Shown here: piece after piece, positions 1 through 6,620 of the stretch
Position numbering within the stretch: position 1 is the first letter of the stretch
How the letters are laid out: the number at the start of each line of letters is the position of its first letter
NCBI GenBank assembly: GCA_900551075.1
Contig: URVB01000063.1
Span: 1-16,961, forward strand
Origin: an uncultured Blautia sp.
Lineage (GTDB): Bacteria; Bacillota; Clostridia; Lachnospirales; Lachnospiraceae
Length of the DNA: 16,961 nucleotides
Reading direction: 5' to 3'
Program-made: the position numbers and the translations under genes
Notes under the pieces: model-generated
What the model saw: only the letters and a program-made list of their open reading frames with translations
What the model was told of the DNA's origin: nothing
Database searches by the model: none

Positions 1-53
1 AGAGCAACCGGCTCATAACCGGTCGGTCCTGGGTTCGAGTCCCCGAAGGTCCA
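1..53 (+). tRNA. tRNA-Met (CAT anticodon), 5' end outside window
   Basis: The 3' part of a tRNA is visible from about residue 21 onward. The anticodon stem ACCGG/CCGGT closes the 7-base loop CTCATAA, so the anticodon is CAT (elongator or initiator Met, or lysidine-modified Ile). A 5-base variable loop, a T-arm with loop TTCGAGT and the 3' acceptor strand AAGGTCC plus discriminator A follow. The T stem CTGGG/CCCCG has one T-C mismatch. No CCA is encoded (TTG follows), so CCA would be added by the host enzyme. The 5' acceptor strand, expected to read GGACCTT, lies before the window. Its place directly before the terminase genes suggests a phage-borne tRNA rather than a host locus, which is inference. 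Confidence 0.85.
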
Positions 54-186
54 TTGCGGGATAGCGGCTGAATAATCTATCCCGAGTCCGGTATAAGTAG
101 GGTATCCGGATAAAGCAAGCATCTCCCTGAACCCACATGAGATGTTACCCGGCGTGGTGCAGGCAAATAGGCCGATAGGAAGAACA
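54..186 (+). ncRNA. Candidate structured RNA between tRNA and terS
   Basis: This stretch has no plausible gene but folds by eye into a chain of hairpins. An 8-bp perfect stem pairs 57-64 with 77-84 (CGGGATAG/CTATCCCG). A 5-bp stem TCCGG/CCGGA pairs 87-91 with 106-110, with 2 more pairs past a bulged T. An 8-bp stem with one G-U pairs 118-125 with 139-146 (core CATCTC/GAGATG). A 4-bp stem CGGC/GCCG pairs 150-153 with 171-174. CCAC at 133-136, in the third loop, could pair with GTGG at 154-157 as a pseudoknot. Large phage RNAs such as ROOL and GOLLD are known to lie in Firmicutes prophages near tRNAs, so this could be the 3' end of one. I cannot match it to either consensus from memory. It could also be a processing leader of the terS mRNA. 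Confidence 0.35.
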
Positions 187-228
187 GTTACTTATACTCA
201 AAACGAAACGAATAAGAGGTGGTGATGC

Positions 229-1014
229 ATGGCCAGAGCGCCAGATAAAAGAATAGAGCAGGCGAAGGCCATGTACCTGAAAGGTTTGAAATTAGTTGAA
301 ATTGCAGGCCAGCTAAATCTGCCGGAGGGGACAGTCCGGAGCTGGAAGAATCGTTATAAATGGGATTGCAACGTTGCAAATGAGAAATGCAACGTTGCAA
401 ATAAAAAGCGGGGAGGTCAGCCGGGAAATAAAAATGCTGAGGGGCACGGTGGAACCGGACCGCCACAAAATAAGAATGCAGTCAAGACAGGAGAGTTTGA
501 AACTCTCTTTTTTGATACCCTGAATCCTGATGAACAAAATTTGATTAATGCGGTGCAATTGGATAAAGAGCAGTTACTTTTTCAGGAGATAAAGCTCCTT
601 ACAGTGCGGGAACACCGGATGCTGAAACGTATTGCATCTTTGCGGCTCTTAGAGGAGGCAGAAAGACAGACAGATGAATCTGACTTAGATAAAGCCCCCT
701 CCGGCATGTCTGTTATAAAATATACTACAGGCATTGAAAAGGGGGAGCGCACTCATTTAAAGGAATATGGAGGCATCCTCGGACAGATTCAGGCTATCGA
801 GGATGCTTTGACCAGAGTACAGGGCAGACGGCAGAAAGCTATTGAAACTCTTCACAGGTTTGGATATGACGATGCCCGCTTAGAGTTGGAAACTATGAAA
901 TTCGAACTGGAATTGTTAAAACAGGATGGTTCTGGCAGCGAACAGGAGGATGATGGATTTATTGAGGCCATGAACGCAGCCGCAGCAGAAACCTGGAGTA
1001 ATGCGGATGAGTGA
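229..1014 (+). CDS. terS: Terminase small subunit (YqaS/XtmA-like)
   Basis: DNA-recognition subunit of the packaging motor: it binds the phage packaging site and hands the DNA to TerL. The 261-residue protein starts at ATG 229 with GAGGTGG at 216-222, 6 nt upstream. Residues about 8-40 form a helix-turn-helix (QAKAMYLKGLKLVEIAGQLN, then LPEGTVRSWKNRYKW). A short duplicated word, CNVANEK then CNVANKK (residues 47-60), leads to the GGQPGNKNA motif typical of PBSX/skin-type TerS proteins. The rest (about 90-261) is largely helical and charged, with the acidic tail SGSEQEDDG, as expected for oligomerisation and TerL contact. The last bases overlap the TerL gene. Length and place fit the YqaS family. 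The duplicated word is encoded by the tandem palindromes listed separately. Confidence 0.9.
   Translation: MARAPDKRIEQAKAMYLKGLKLVEIAGQLNLPEGTVRSWKNRYKWDCNVANEKCNVANKKRGGQPGNKNAEGHGGTGPPQNKNAVKTGEFETLFFDTLNPDEQNLINAVQLDKEQLLFQEIKLLTVREHRMLKRIASLRLLEEAERQTDESDLDKAPSGMSVIKYTTGIEKGERTHLKEYGGILGQIQAIEDALTRVQGRRQKAIETLHRFGYDDARLELETMKFELELLKQDGSGSEQEDDGFIEAMNAAAAETWSNADE
366..399. repeat. Tandem perfect palindromes inside terS
   Basis: TTGCAACGTTGCAA (366-379) is a 14-bp perfect palindrome, and TGCAACGTTGCA (388-399) repeats its 12-bp core. The two centres are 21 bp apart, about two helical turns, so both would face the same side of the DNA. The 21-bp units (367-387 and 388-408) share their first 15 bases. 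No other copy was seen in the window. Palindromes in phase just after the helix-turn-helix coding region of terS look like a binding site for a dimeric or ring-shaped protein. Several headful phages hold pac inside or near terS. Function is inference; simple duplication of a coding repeat is the alternative. Confidence 0.6.
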
Positions 1015-2353
1015 AAAGTTGAAGCGATTACGGGCAAAACTTGAGAGAATGAAACAGAACCGCCGAACAACGGGAAATGGACAGACCTTTAAATTCTCTG
1101 CATTTTCAGAGAAACAAAAGAAAGTTTTGACTTGGTGGTGTCCTGATTCCCCCGTAAAAGGAATGGACGGAATCATTGCAGATGGGGCTATCCGGTCAGG
1201 AAAAACAGTAAGCATGTCCTTGTCGTTTGTGATGCGGGCAATGAGCGAATTTGCAGGGCAGAATTTTGCCATGTGTGGGAAGACCATAGGCTCCTTCCGG
1301 CGTAATGTGCTGTTTTGGCTGAAACTTATGCTACGATCCAGGGGCTATTCCATTACAGATCATAGGGCGGACAATCTTCTGGTTGTCCGGAAGAATGGAG
1401 TAGAAAACTATTTCTATATCTTTGGCGGAAAAGATGAACGATCGCAGGATCTTATACAGGGAATCACCCTGGCAGGGGTATTTTTTGATGAAGTAGCGCT
1501 GATGCCAGAATCATTTGTTAATCAGGCTACGGGGCGTTGTTCCGTAAAAGGTTCTAAGTTCTGGTTTAATTGCAATCCTGATGGCCCTTACCACTGGTTT
1601 AAAACCAACTGGATAGACAAATGCACTGAAAAACATCTGTTGTATCTTCATTTCACAATGGATGACAACCTGTCTCTGGCGGAGGAAATCAAAACCAGGT
1701 ACCGCTCTATGTATTCAGGAGTATTTTTCAAGCGTTATATCCTTGGTAAATGGGCCGTGGCGGAGGGGATAATCTACGATATGTTCTCCGAGGGGAAGCA
1801 TGTGAAGGATATCAAGGATTTCTTTCAAATGCTTGTAAATAGCGGAAGATACGTGAGCTGCGACTATGGAACACAGAATGCAACGGTATTCCTATTATGG
1901 AACAAAGGCAGGGACGGGAAATGGTACTGTATCCGGGAATATTACTATTCTGGACGGGATAAGGGAAAGCAGAAGACAGATTCCGAATACGCGGATGATC
2001 TGAAAAAGTGGCTGGAGGGAACGAAAATAAAAGCGATAATCGTAGATCCTTCGGCTGCTTCTTTTATTGCTGAGTTGCGGAAACGCGGATATAAAGTTTT
2101 AAAAGCGAAGAATGATGTGCTGGATGGCATCAGATTGGTGGGAATGCTTTTGAATCTGGAACGGCTTATATTTAGCTCATCCTGTACAGAAACCATTAAA
2201 GAATTTGCTTCCTACATATGGGATGACAAAGCACTGGAGAGAGGAGAAGATAAGCCAGTGAAGCAGCATGATCACGGATGTGATGCTGTCCGCTATTTTG
2301 CCAGCACGATATTAGGAAATCAGCTTGCAAAAATGAAACAGATAAGGAGGTGA
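1007..2353 (+). CDS. terL: Terminase large subunit (PBSX/SPP1 type)
   Basis: ATPase-nuclease that pumps DNA into the prohead and cuts it. I chose ATG 1007 (448 residues) because GGAG at 995-998 is 8 nt away; the in-frame ATG at 1001 would leave only 2 nt. It overlaps terS by 8 bases, so translation is probably coupled. Visible motifs: Walker A GAIRSGKT at 60-67; Walker B GVFFDE ending at 162; coupling motif FNCNPDGP at 187-194; RNase H-like nuclease acidic residues in SCDYG (D286), IIVDPS (D347) and HDHGCDA (D422/D426). All key residues are present, so the enzyme looks intact. The length equals the roughly 430-450 residues usual for Terminase_3/XtmB-type proteins. Confidence 0.95.
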   Translation: MSEKLKRLRAKLERMKQNRRTTGNGQTFKFSAFSEKQKKVLTWWCPDSPVKGMDGIIADGAIRSGKTVSMSLSFVMRAMSEFAGQNFAMCGKTIGSFRRNVLFWLKLMLRSRGYSITDHRADNLLVVRKNGVENYFYIFGGKDERSQDLIQGITLAGVFFDEVALMPESFVNQATGRCSVKGSKFWFNCNPDGPYHWFKTNWIDKCTEKHLLYLHFTMDDNLSLAEEIKTRYRSMYSGVFFKRYILGKWAVAEGIIYDMFSEGKHVKDIKDFFQMLVNSGRYVSCDYGTQNATVFLLWNKGRDGKWYCIREYYYSGRDKGKQKTDSEYADDLKKWLEGTKIKAIIVDPSAASFIAELRKRGYKVLKAKNDVLDGIRLVGMLLNLERLIFSSSCTETIKEFASYIWDDKALERGEDKPVKQHDHGCDAVRYFASTILGNQLAKMKQIRR

Positions 2354-2358
2354 GAACC

Positions 2359-3792
2359 ATGTATACATTTACCATACCAAGGGAAAAGTTTGATGAACTA
2401 AACCCGGATAAACAGATTATCCGGCAGCTTATCACAAAACATATCAGCCTGGTATCGAGACTGAAAGAGAACATGCGGTATTACGAAGGCAAACACAAGA
2501 TACTGAATGAAACAGACAGGGAAAACAAACTGGTATGCAACCACGCCAAGGACATCGCGGACACGGCGAGCAGCTACTTTATCGGGAACCCAGTCACCTA
2601 TAAGGCGGAGGTGGATATAAAGCCCCTGACAGACGCAATGGAGGCAGCAGGAGCCGATGAAGCAGACGGAGATAACGGTCTGGACCTGTCTATATACGGC
2701 CTTGCCTATGAATATATCTACGTAAAAGAAGAGGATACAAACCTGACGATCCGGAATATTTCAGCCGAGAATACATTTATGGTAAAGGATGACAGCATAG
2801 AGGAAAACGAACTCTTTGCTGTCTATTATTATATCCGGAAGGATGACTCCGGACGGAATGCGGATCACTTTATTGCCACGGTAGTGACCAGGAACTATAA
2901 GTACGAGCTGGACATCCTGGATGCTGACGGATCGCAGGGACTGATGGAGCGGCCCGTCCCGCATTACCTGGACGAGATCCCTGTCATTGAATACCAGAAC
3001 AATAAGCTTGCCATAGGCGATTATGAACTGCAGATTCCACTGATCGATGCCTACAACAACCTGATGAGTGACCGTATTACGGACAAGGAACAGTTCATCG
3101 ATGCCATACTTGCGGTTTATGGAACATTACTGGCAGATGAAAAGGTGATAGACGAAAACGGAAATGAAGTAGACGGAATGGACGAAGCAAAGAAAAAAAT
3201 GAAAAAGCAAAAAGTATTAGAGCTTCCGGGCGAAGGTGTGAAAGCGGAATATCTGATCCGCACATTCGATGAGTCAGGTGTGGAAATCCTTAAAAAAGCC
3301 ATAGAGCAGGACATCCATAAGTTTTCTCATATCCCATGCATGTCGGATGAGAGTTTCGGCGGCAATGTGTCAGGCGTGGCAATGGAGTTCAAACTATTGG
3401 GAATGGAGAATATCACAAAGATCAAGACCAGGTATTACAAGAAGGGATTAAGGAAGCGCCTCCGGATATTTGCAAACTTTTTAGGTAAAAAAGGGCAGAA
3501 CATTGATATTACTGGGGTTACTCCCACTTTTACGAGGGCATTGCCTAAAAACCTGTTGGAAATCTCACAGATAATCTCAAACCTATGGGGAAAGGTGAGT
3601 AGAAAAACATTGCTTACTCAGATCCCGTTCGTGGAGGATGTGGATGCAGAACTGAAGGTTCTGGATGAAGAGGCGGAAGAAAACGTAAAACGCCAGCAGA
3701 AGATGTTTGGAAATATCGAAAATCTGCCGCCTGATGAGGAAAAGCCAAAAGAGGATTTTCCTCCTGAAAAGGATGATGTAAATGAACAGTGA
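2359..3792 (+). CDS. Portal protein (SPP1 Gp6 family)
   Basis: Forms the dodecameric ring at one head vertex through which DNA enters and leaves, and to which terminase and then the connector bind. The 477-residue protein starts at ATG 2359 with AAGGAGG (2344-2350) 8 nt upstream. A longer reading from GTG 2350 is unlikely because that codon overlaps the ribosome binding site. The N-terminal part LVCNHAKDIADTASSYFIGN and, at about 337-345, SGVAMEFKLLGMEN are typical of the Gp6 portal family. The C-terminus is acidic and proline-rich. The start lies 5 nt after the TerL stop, and the 3' end overlaps the MuF gene by 11 bases. Confidence 0.93.
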   Translation: MYTFTIPREKFDELNPDKQIIRQLITKHISLVSRLKENMRYYEGKHKILNETDRENKLVCNHAKDIADTASSYFIGNPVTYKAEVDIKPLTDAMEAAGADEADGDNGLDLSIYGLAYEYIYVKEEDTNLTIRNISAENTFMVKDDSIEENELFAVYYYIRKDDSGRNADHFIATVVTRNYKYELDILDADGSQGLMERPVPHYLDEIPVIEYQNNKLAIGDYELQIPLIDAYNNLMSDRITDKEQFIDAILAVYGTLLADEKVIDENGNEVDGMDEAKKKMKKQKVLELPGEGVKAEYLIRTFDESGVEILKKAIEQDIHKFSHIPCMSDESFGGNVSGVAMEFKLLGMENITKIKTRYYKKGLRKRLRIFANFLGKKGQNIDITGVTPTFTRALPKNLLEISQIISNLWGKVSRKTLLTQIPFVEDVDAELKVLDEEAEENVKRQQKMFGNIENLPPDEEKPKEDFPPEKDDVNEQ

Positions 3793-5356
3793 AAAATACT
3801 GGCAGAAGCGGGCGGCGTGGCAAATGTACGAAGACATGGAAAATGCGGAGGGGACTGCGAACGACATTGCAAAGGTCTATCTAAAATCCTCCAGATGGCT
3901 GCAGCTTGAGATGGAAGGTATCTTTGAAAAGTACCAGACAAAGCATAAGCTTTCTGAGGCAGAGGCAAGAAAACTCTTGGAGTCTATGGACGGCGTTACC
4001 GTACAGGAGATGCTACAAAAACTGAAAAATGGAGAATCTGAGAAAAATAAGAAAGAGCTCCTTGCACAATTGGAAGCACCAGCATATCAGACAAGGATTT
4101 CCAGACTAGTTGAGTTGCAGAACCAGATAGATGCAGTTATGCAGAACGTGTATCATCAAGAGCAGCAGATCAGTACCGCTTTCTATGAAAGCCTTGCAGA
4201 AGACACTTATTATCGTTCCATATTCGAAATCCAGAAACGGACAGGGCTTGCTTTCAGCTTTGCACATATCACCAATAAGCAGATTGACCGTGTACTTTCC
4301 ATGAACTGGTCAGGAAAGCATTATTCAGACAGGATATGGACAAATACAAAAGAACTGGCACAGACTTTGAAGGAAGAGCTTATGGTCAGCATATTAACAG
4401 GCCGCACAGAACGAGAGACTGCCGAACTAATTTCTAATAAATTTGCTTCCGGTGCAATGCAGGCCAGAAGACTGGTACGGACAGAGAGCTGCTTTGTTTC
4501 CGGAGAACTGACAGCAAAATCCTATGAAGAGTGCTGGATTGAAAAGTACAGATTTCTGGCTACTTTGGATTTACGAACCAGTGAGAAATGCAGGGGACTT
4601 GATGGGAAGATGTTTCCGGTATCTGAGAGGCAGAAGGGAAAAAACCATCCTCCAATGCATCCTTGGTGCAGGTCAACTACTGTCGCTGTAATCGCTGGTG
4701 AAGACCTTTCGAGATTAACGCGTTCTGCATATAACCCGAAGACGGGCAGGATAGAGAAGGTTCCGGCATCCATGAATTATGTGGACTGGTATAAGAAATA
4801 CGTGGAAGGCAACACGAAAGCCCGGGCAGAAGAGAAAGCTGTTCAGAACCGATCTTCCGACAAGAAACAGTACGAGAACTACAAGAAGATTCTGGGAAAA
4901 AATATCCCGGATTCTTTTGTAAAATTCCAGGAAATGAAGTATAATGAACCTGAGAAGTGGAAGTATACAAAGCTGGACTACCGCAGGAGGAATGAACTTT
5001 TGCAGCATCCGGAATTAAAGCTTCCGAATGCCGACAATGCTGTACTACCGGAAGGAAAGTTTACACGATATCTGCTCGATGGCAATAATGAAAAGGGACT
5101 TGCTAAAGGGAGAGCGTTTACGAGTAGACTTGGATATGATAAAGACAATTGGCAGGACTTGCAAAGAGAGATTGCTCAGAGGGCTGCAAAATATCCGGCA
5201 AAACAGAAGGGTATGACTGAGTTCGGAATGAAATATGAACAAAAGATGGTTCTGTACGGAAAGAAAGAGACTCCTGCAAATGTAATTGTAGGATGGCTGC
5301 AGAAACCCGATGGAAACATGAATATGACAAGTGCATATATAAAAGAGGTGAAATAG
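3782..5356 (+). CDS. MuF minor head protein with toxin-like C-terminal domain
   Basis: The N-terminal two-thirds is a Mu F/SPP1 gp7-like head morphogenesis protein that sits at the portal vertex and may travel with the DNA. A helical region (1-185) precedes the MuF domain (about 185-305), seen in RRLVRTESCFVSGELTAKSY, then TSEKCRGLDGKMFPV and the signature HPPMHPWCRSTT (residues 289-300). A lysine- and glutamate-rich linker (about 340-405) leads to a separate domain, about 410-524: LPNADNAVLPEGKFTRYLLD, GLAKGRAFTSRLGY, NWQDLQREI and a beta-rich end ending in MTSAYIKEVK. I recognise this as resembling DUF6883, a domain common at the ends of polymorphic toxins; that is recall, not a search. At 524 residues it is far longer than plain gp7-type proteins of about 300. 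MuF proteins with variable C-terminal toxin domains are known in Firmicutes temperate phages. A candidate immunity gene follows with no gap. Confidence 0.85.
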   Translation: MNSEKYWQKRAAWQMYEDMENAEGTANDIAKVYLKSSRWLQLEMEGIFEKYQTKHKLSEAEARKLLESMDGVTVQEMLQKLKNGESEKNKKELLAQLEAPAYQTRISRLVELQNQIDAVMQNVYHQEQQISTAFYESLAEDTYYRSIFEIQKRTGLAFSFAHITNKQIDRVLSMNWSGKHYSDRIWTNTKELAQTLKEELMVSILTGRTERETAELISNKFASGAMQARRLVRTESCFVSGELTAKSYEECWIEKYRFLATLDLRTSEKCRGLDGKMFPVSERQKGKNHPPMHPWCRSTTVAVIAGEDLSRLTRSAYNPKTGRIEKVPASMNYVDWYKKYVEGNTKARAEEKAVQNRSSDKKQYENYKKILGKNIPDSFVKFQEMKYNEPEKWKYTKLDYRRRNELLQHPELKLPNADNAVLPEGKFTRYLLDGNNEKGLAKGRAFTSRLGYDKDNWQDLQREIAQRAAKYPAKQKGMTEFGMKYEQKMVLYGKKETPANVIVGWLQKPDGNMNMTSAYIKEVK

Positions 5357-5533
5357 ATGGTTGTGAAACAATATGATACAGTATTGCTAAAAGACGGAAG
5401 GCAAGCTGCAATTGTAGAGGCCTTTGATAACAGGGTTTTTATTGCCGATGTTGGAGATTCTCCAAAAGACTGGGACACGATAGATATTACAATTGATGAC
5501 ATTGAAAGAGTATTACATACGTCTGATGAGTAA
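5357..5533 (+). CDS. Small candidate immunity protein for the MuF toxin domain
   Basis: A 58-residue acidic protein whose ATG directly follows the MuF stop codon, with GAGGTG at 5345-5350, 6 nt upstream, so it is translationally coupled. Visible pattern: KQYDTVLLKDGRQAAIVEAF, then VFIADVGDSPKDW and DDIERVL. This suggests a small SH3/KOW-like beta barrel similar to DUF4926 proteins, which I recall as frequent neighbours of DUF6883 toxins. It is the last gene before a rho-independent terminator. By position it should neutralise the C-terminal domain of the MuF protein; no direct sequence proof exists. It could instead be a small head protein of unknown role. Confidence 0.75.
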   Translation: MVVKQYDTVLLKDGRQAAIVEAFDNRVFIADVGDSPKDWDTIDITIDDIERVLHTSDE

Positions 5534-5561
5534 AACCGCTGGCTGAAACCAGTGGTTTTTT
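5532..5561 (+). terminator. Rho-independent terminator after the immunity gene
   Basis: AAAACCGCTGG (5532-5542) pairs with CCAGTGGTTTT (5549-5559), 11 bp with one G-T, around a 6-base loop CTGAAA, and runs into six T (5556-5561). It begins inside the stop codon of the 58-residue gene. Because it lies in the middle of the late operon, either antitermination, read-through or an unseen downstream promoter must supply the capsid genes. Confidence 0.85.
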
Positions 5562-5606
5562 CATACTCAAAATCGCGCCGGCACAACGGAGGAGGAGGTG
5601 AGAGGG

Positions 5607-5819
5607 ATGGAAAAAGAAATGATGAAAGTAAAAGTCATCAAGCGGTACAACGATATGGTTCTGAAGAAGATTCAGAAGGTTGGCACTGAGCTTGAGGTGA
5701 CCAAAAAGCGCGGTGAATGGCTGATTAGCCAGGGAATGGTTGAAGAGGTCAAGGCACCGCAGGAGACAAAGGGAACTGTAAAAGAAACTGATCCAGTTAA
5801 GAACACAGGAAAGGCTTAA
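5607..5819 (+). CDS. Small protein of unknown function (YqbF N-domain-like)
   Basis: A 70-residue protein from ATG 5607 with a strong GGAGGAGG repeat ending at 5598, 8 nt upstream; the GTG at 5598 lies inside that site and is rejected. Residues 7-50 (KVKVIKRYNDMVLKKIQKVG, then ELEVTKKRGEWLISQGMVEEV) have the pattern of a small beta-rich domain found in short phage proteins, resembling the start of YqbF. The tail is a disordered charged stretch (about 51-70). It sits between two terminator-like hairpins, ahead of the scaffold gene. No enzymatic motif is seen. A head accessory or connector role is only a guess from position. Confidence 0.7.
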   Translation: MEKEMMKVKVIKRYNDMVLKKIQKVGTELEVTKKRGEWLISQGMVEEVKAPQETKGTVKETDPVKNTGKA

Positions 5820-5840
5820 AAGGTGATCCAATATCTCCCT

Positions 5841-5871
5841 ATGGGACGCGGGGTGAAGCGTTCTATTTTTA
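5841..5871 (+). terminator. Terminator-like hairpin before the scaffold gene
   Basis: ATGGGACGC (5841-5849) pairs with GCGTTCTAT (5858-5866), 9 bp including two G-T pairs, around the loop GGGGTGAA, followed by TTTT (5867-5870). This has the form of an intrinsic terminator of moderate strength. It lies in the 107-base gap between the 70-residue gene and the scaffold gene, one of the largest gaps in the window. It could instead be an RNA stabiliser or processing site that raises capsid expression. I see no convincing promoter after it. Confidence 0.5.
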
Positions 5872-5926
5872 TGCCCTGAATTTAGGCAAGAAGAAATATC
5901 CCTTATCGGGAAGAAAGGAGCGCAGG

Positions 5927-6601
5927 ATGCGTAAGAAACATTTATTTGGAAATTGCAGGATGCCTATGAACCTGCAGCTATTTGCAGAAGGAGATGGAGG
6001 CGATTCGGGAAGTGGGGCAGCAGGAGGCGGAACCGGAGGGGAAGACGCTGGAGAGCCGCCGCTGTTTTTTGATGACTTCCTGGAAGATGAAAACAACCGT
6101 GCAGAATTTGATCGCAGGGTAAAGGAAGCAACCTCTGCGGCTGTTAAGGACGCACAGGAGAAATGGAAGCTTTTGACTGACGATAAAGTTTCCGAAGCGG
6201 AAAAACTGGCAAAGATGACGAAGGAAGAAAAAGACCAGTATCTCAGAGAGAAAAAAGAGAAGGAACTTACGGACCGGGAAGCAGACATTACCAAAAGGGA
6301 GCTGATGGCGGAGGCAAAGAACACCCTTACCGAGAAAAAACTTCCTGTTTCATTAGCAGAAGTGCTGAACTACACAGACGCAGATTCCTGCAATAAATCC
6401 ATTGCGGCAGTAGAAAAAGCTTTCCAGGAAGCGGTACAGGACGCAGTGGAAGAAAGGCTGAAAGGCGGGAAGCCACCAAAAAAACCTAATGATTCCGGAA
6501 CTGTTTTCTACTCAAAGGAGGATGTTGAGAAAATGTCTGCTGAGGAAGTAAATAAAAACTGGGATGCCATTGCGAAAAGCATGCCGTCCTGGGAGAAATA
6601 A
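5927..6601 (+). CDS. Scaffolding protein (DUF4355-like)
   Basis: Internal scaffold that guides assembly of capsid protein into a prohead and is then lost. The 224-residue protein starts at ATG 5927, with GAAAGGAG at 5913-5920, 6 nt upstream. The start region contains MNLQLFAEGDGG, the typical beginning of this family, then a Gly/Pro-rich linker (about 24-46). Residues about 55-165 form a long charged coiled coil (KEATSAAVKDAQEKWK, then KAKMTKEEKD-like heptads), and the C-terminus is basic then helical (EERLKGGKPPKKP; final SMPSWEK), as expected for the part that binds capsid protein. It is directly followed by the capsid gene, the usual order. Confidence 0.88.
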   Translation: MRKKHLFGNCRMPMNLQLFAEGDGGDSGSGAAGGGTGGEDAGEPPLFFDDFLEDENNRAEFDRRVKEATSAAVKDAQEKWKLLTDDKVSEAEKLAKMTKEEKDQYLREKKEKELTDREADITKRELMAEAKNTLTEKKLPVSLAEVLNYTDADSCNKSIAAVEKAFQEAVQDAVEERLKGGKPPKKPNDSGTVFYSKEDVEKMSAEEVNKNWDAIAKSMPSWEK

Positions 6602-6620
6602 GAAAGAGAGGTAAAAGTTT

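Noticed and set aside
194..203. ATACTCAAAA shared between the terS leader and the gap at 5563-5572
   Set aside because: Ten-base matches are expected many times by chance in 17 kb, and there is no surrounding similarity.
187..228. Possible promoter for the terminase genes
   Set aside because: TTACTT with AATAAG at a 17-base spacing is too weak to support a call; late transcription may come from before the window.
5525..5746. Frames overlapping the toxin-scaffold gap on the - strand (5487-5831)
   Set aside because: The frame runs through a terminator and two + genes with ribosome binding sites, and reads as a Leu/Phe/Ser-rich shadow.
5823..5879. 18-codon GTG-started frame across the second hairpin, possible leader peptide
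   Set aside because: No ribosome binding site of note, very short, and the DNA is better explained by the hairpin; no sign of regulatory codons.
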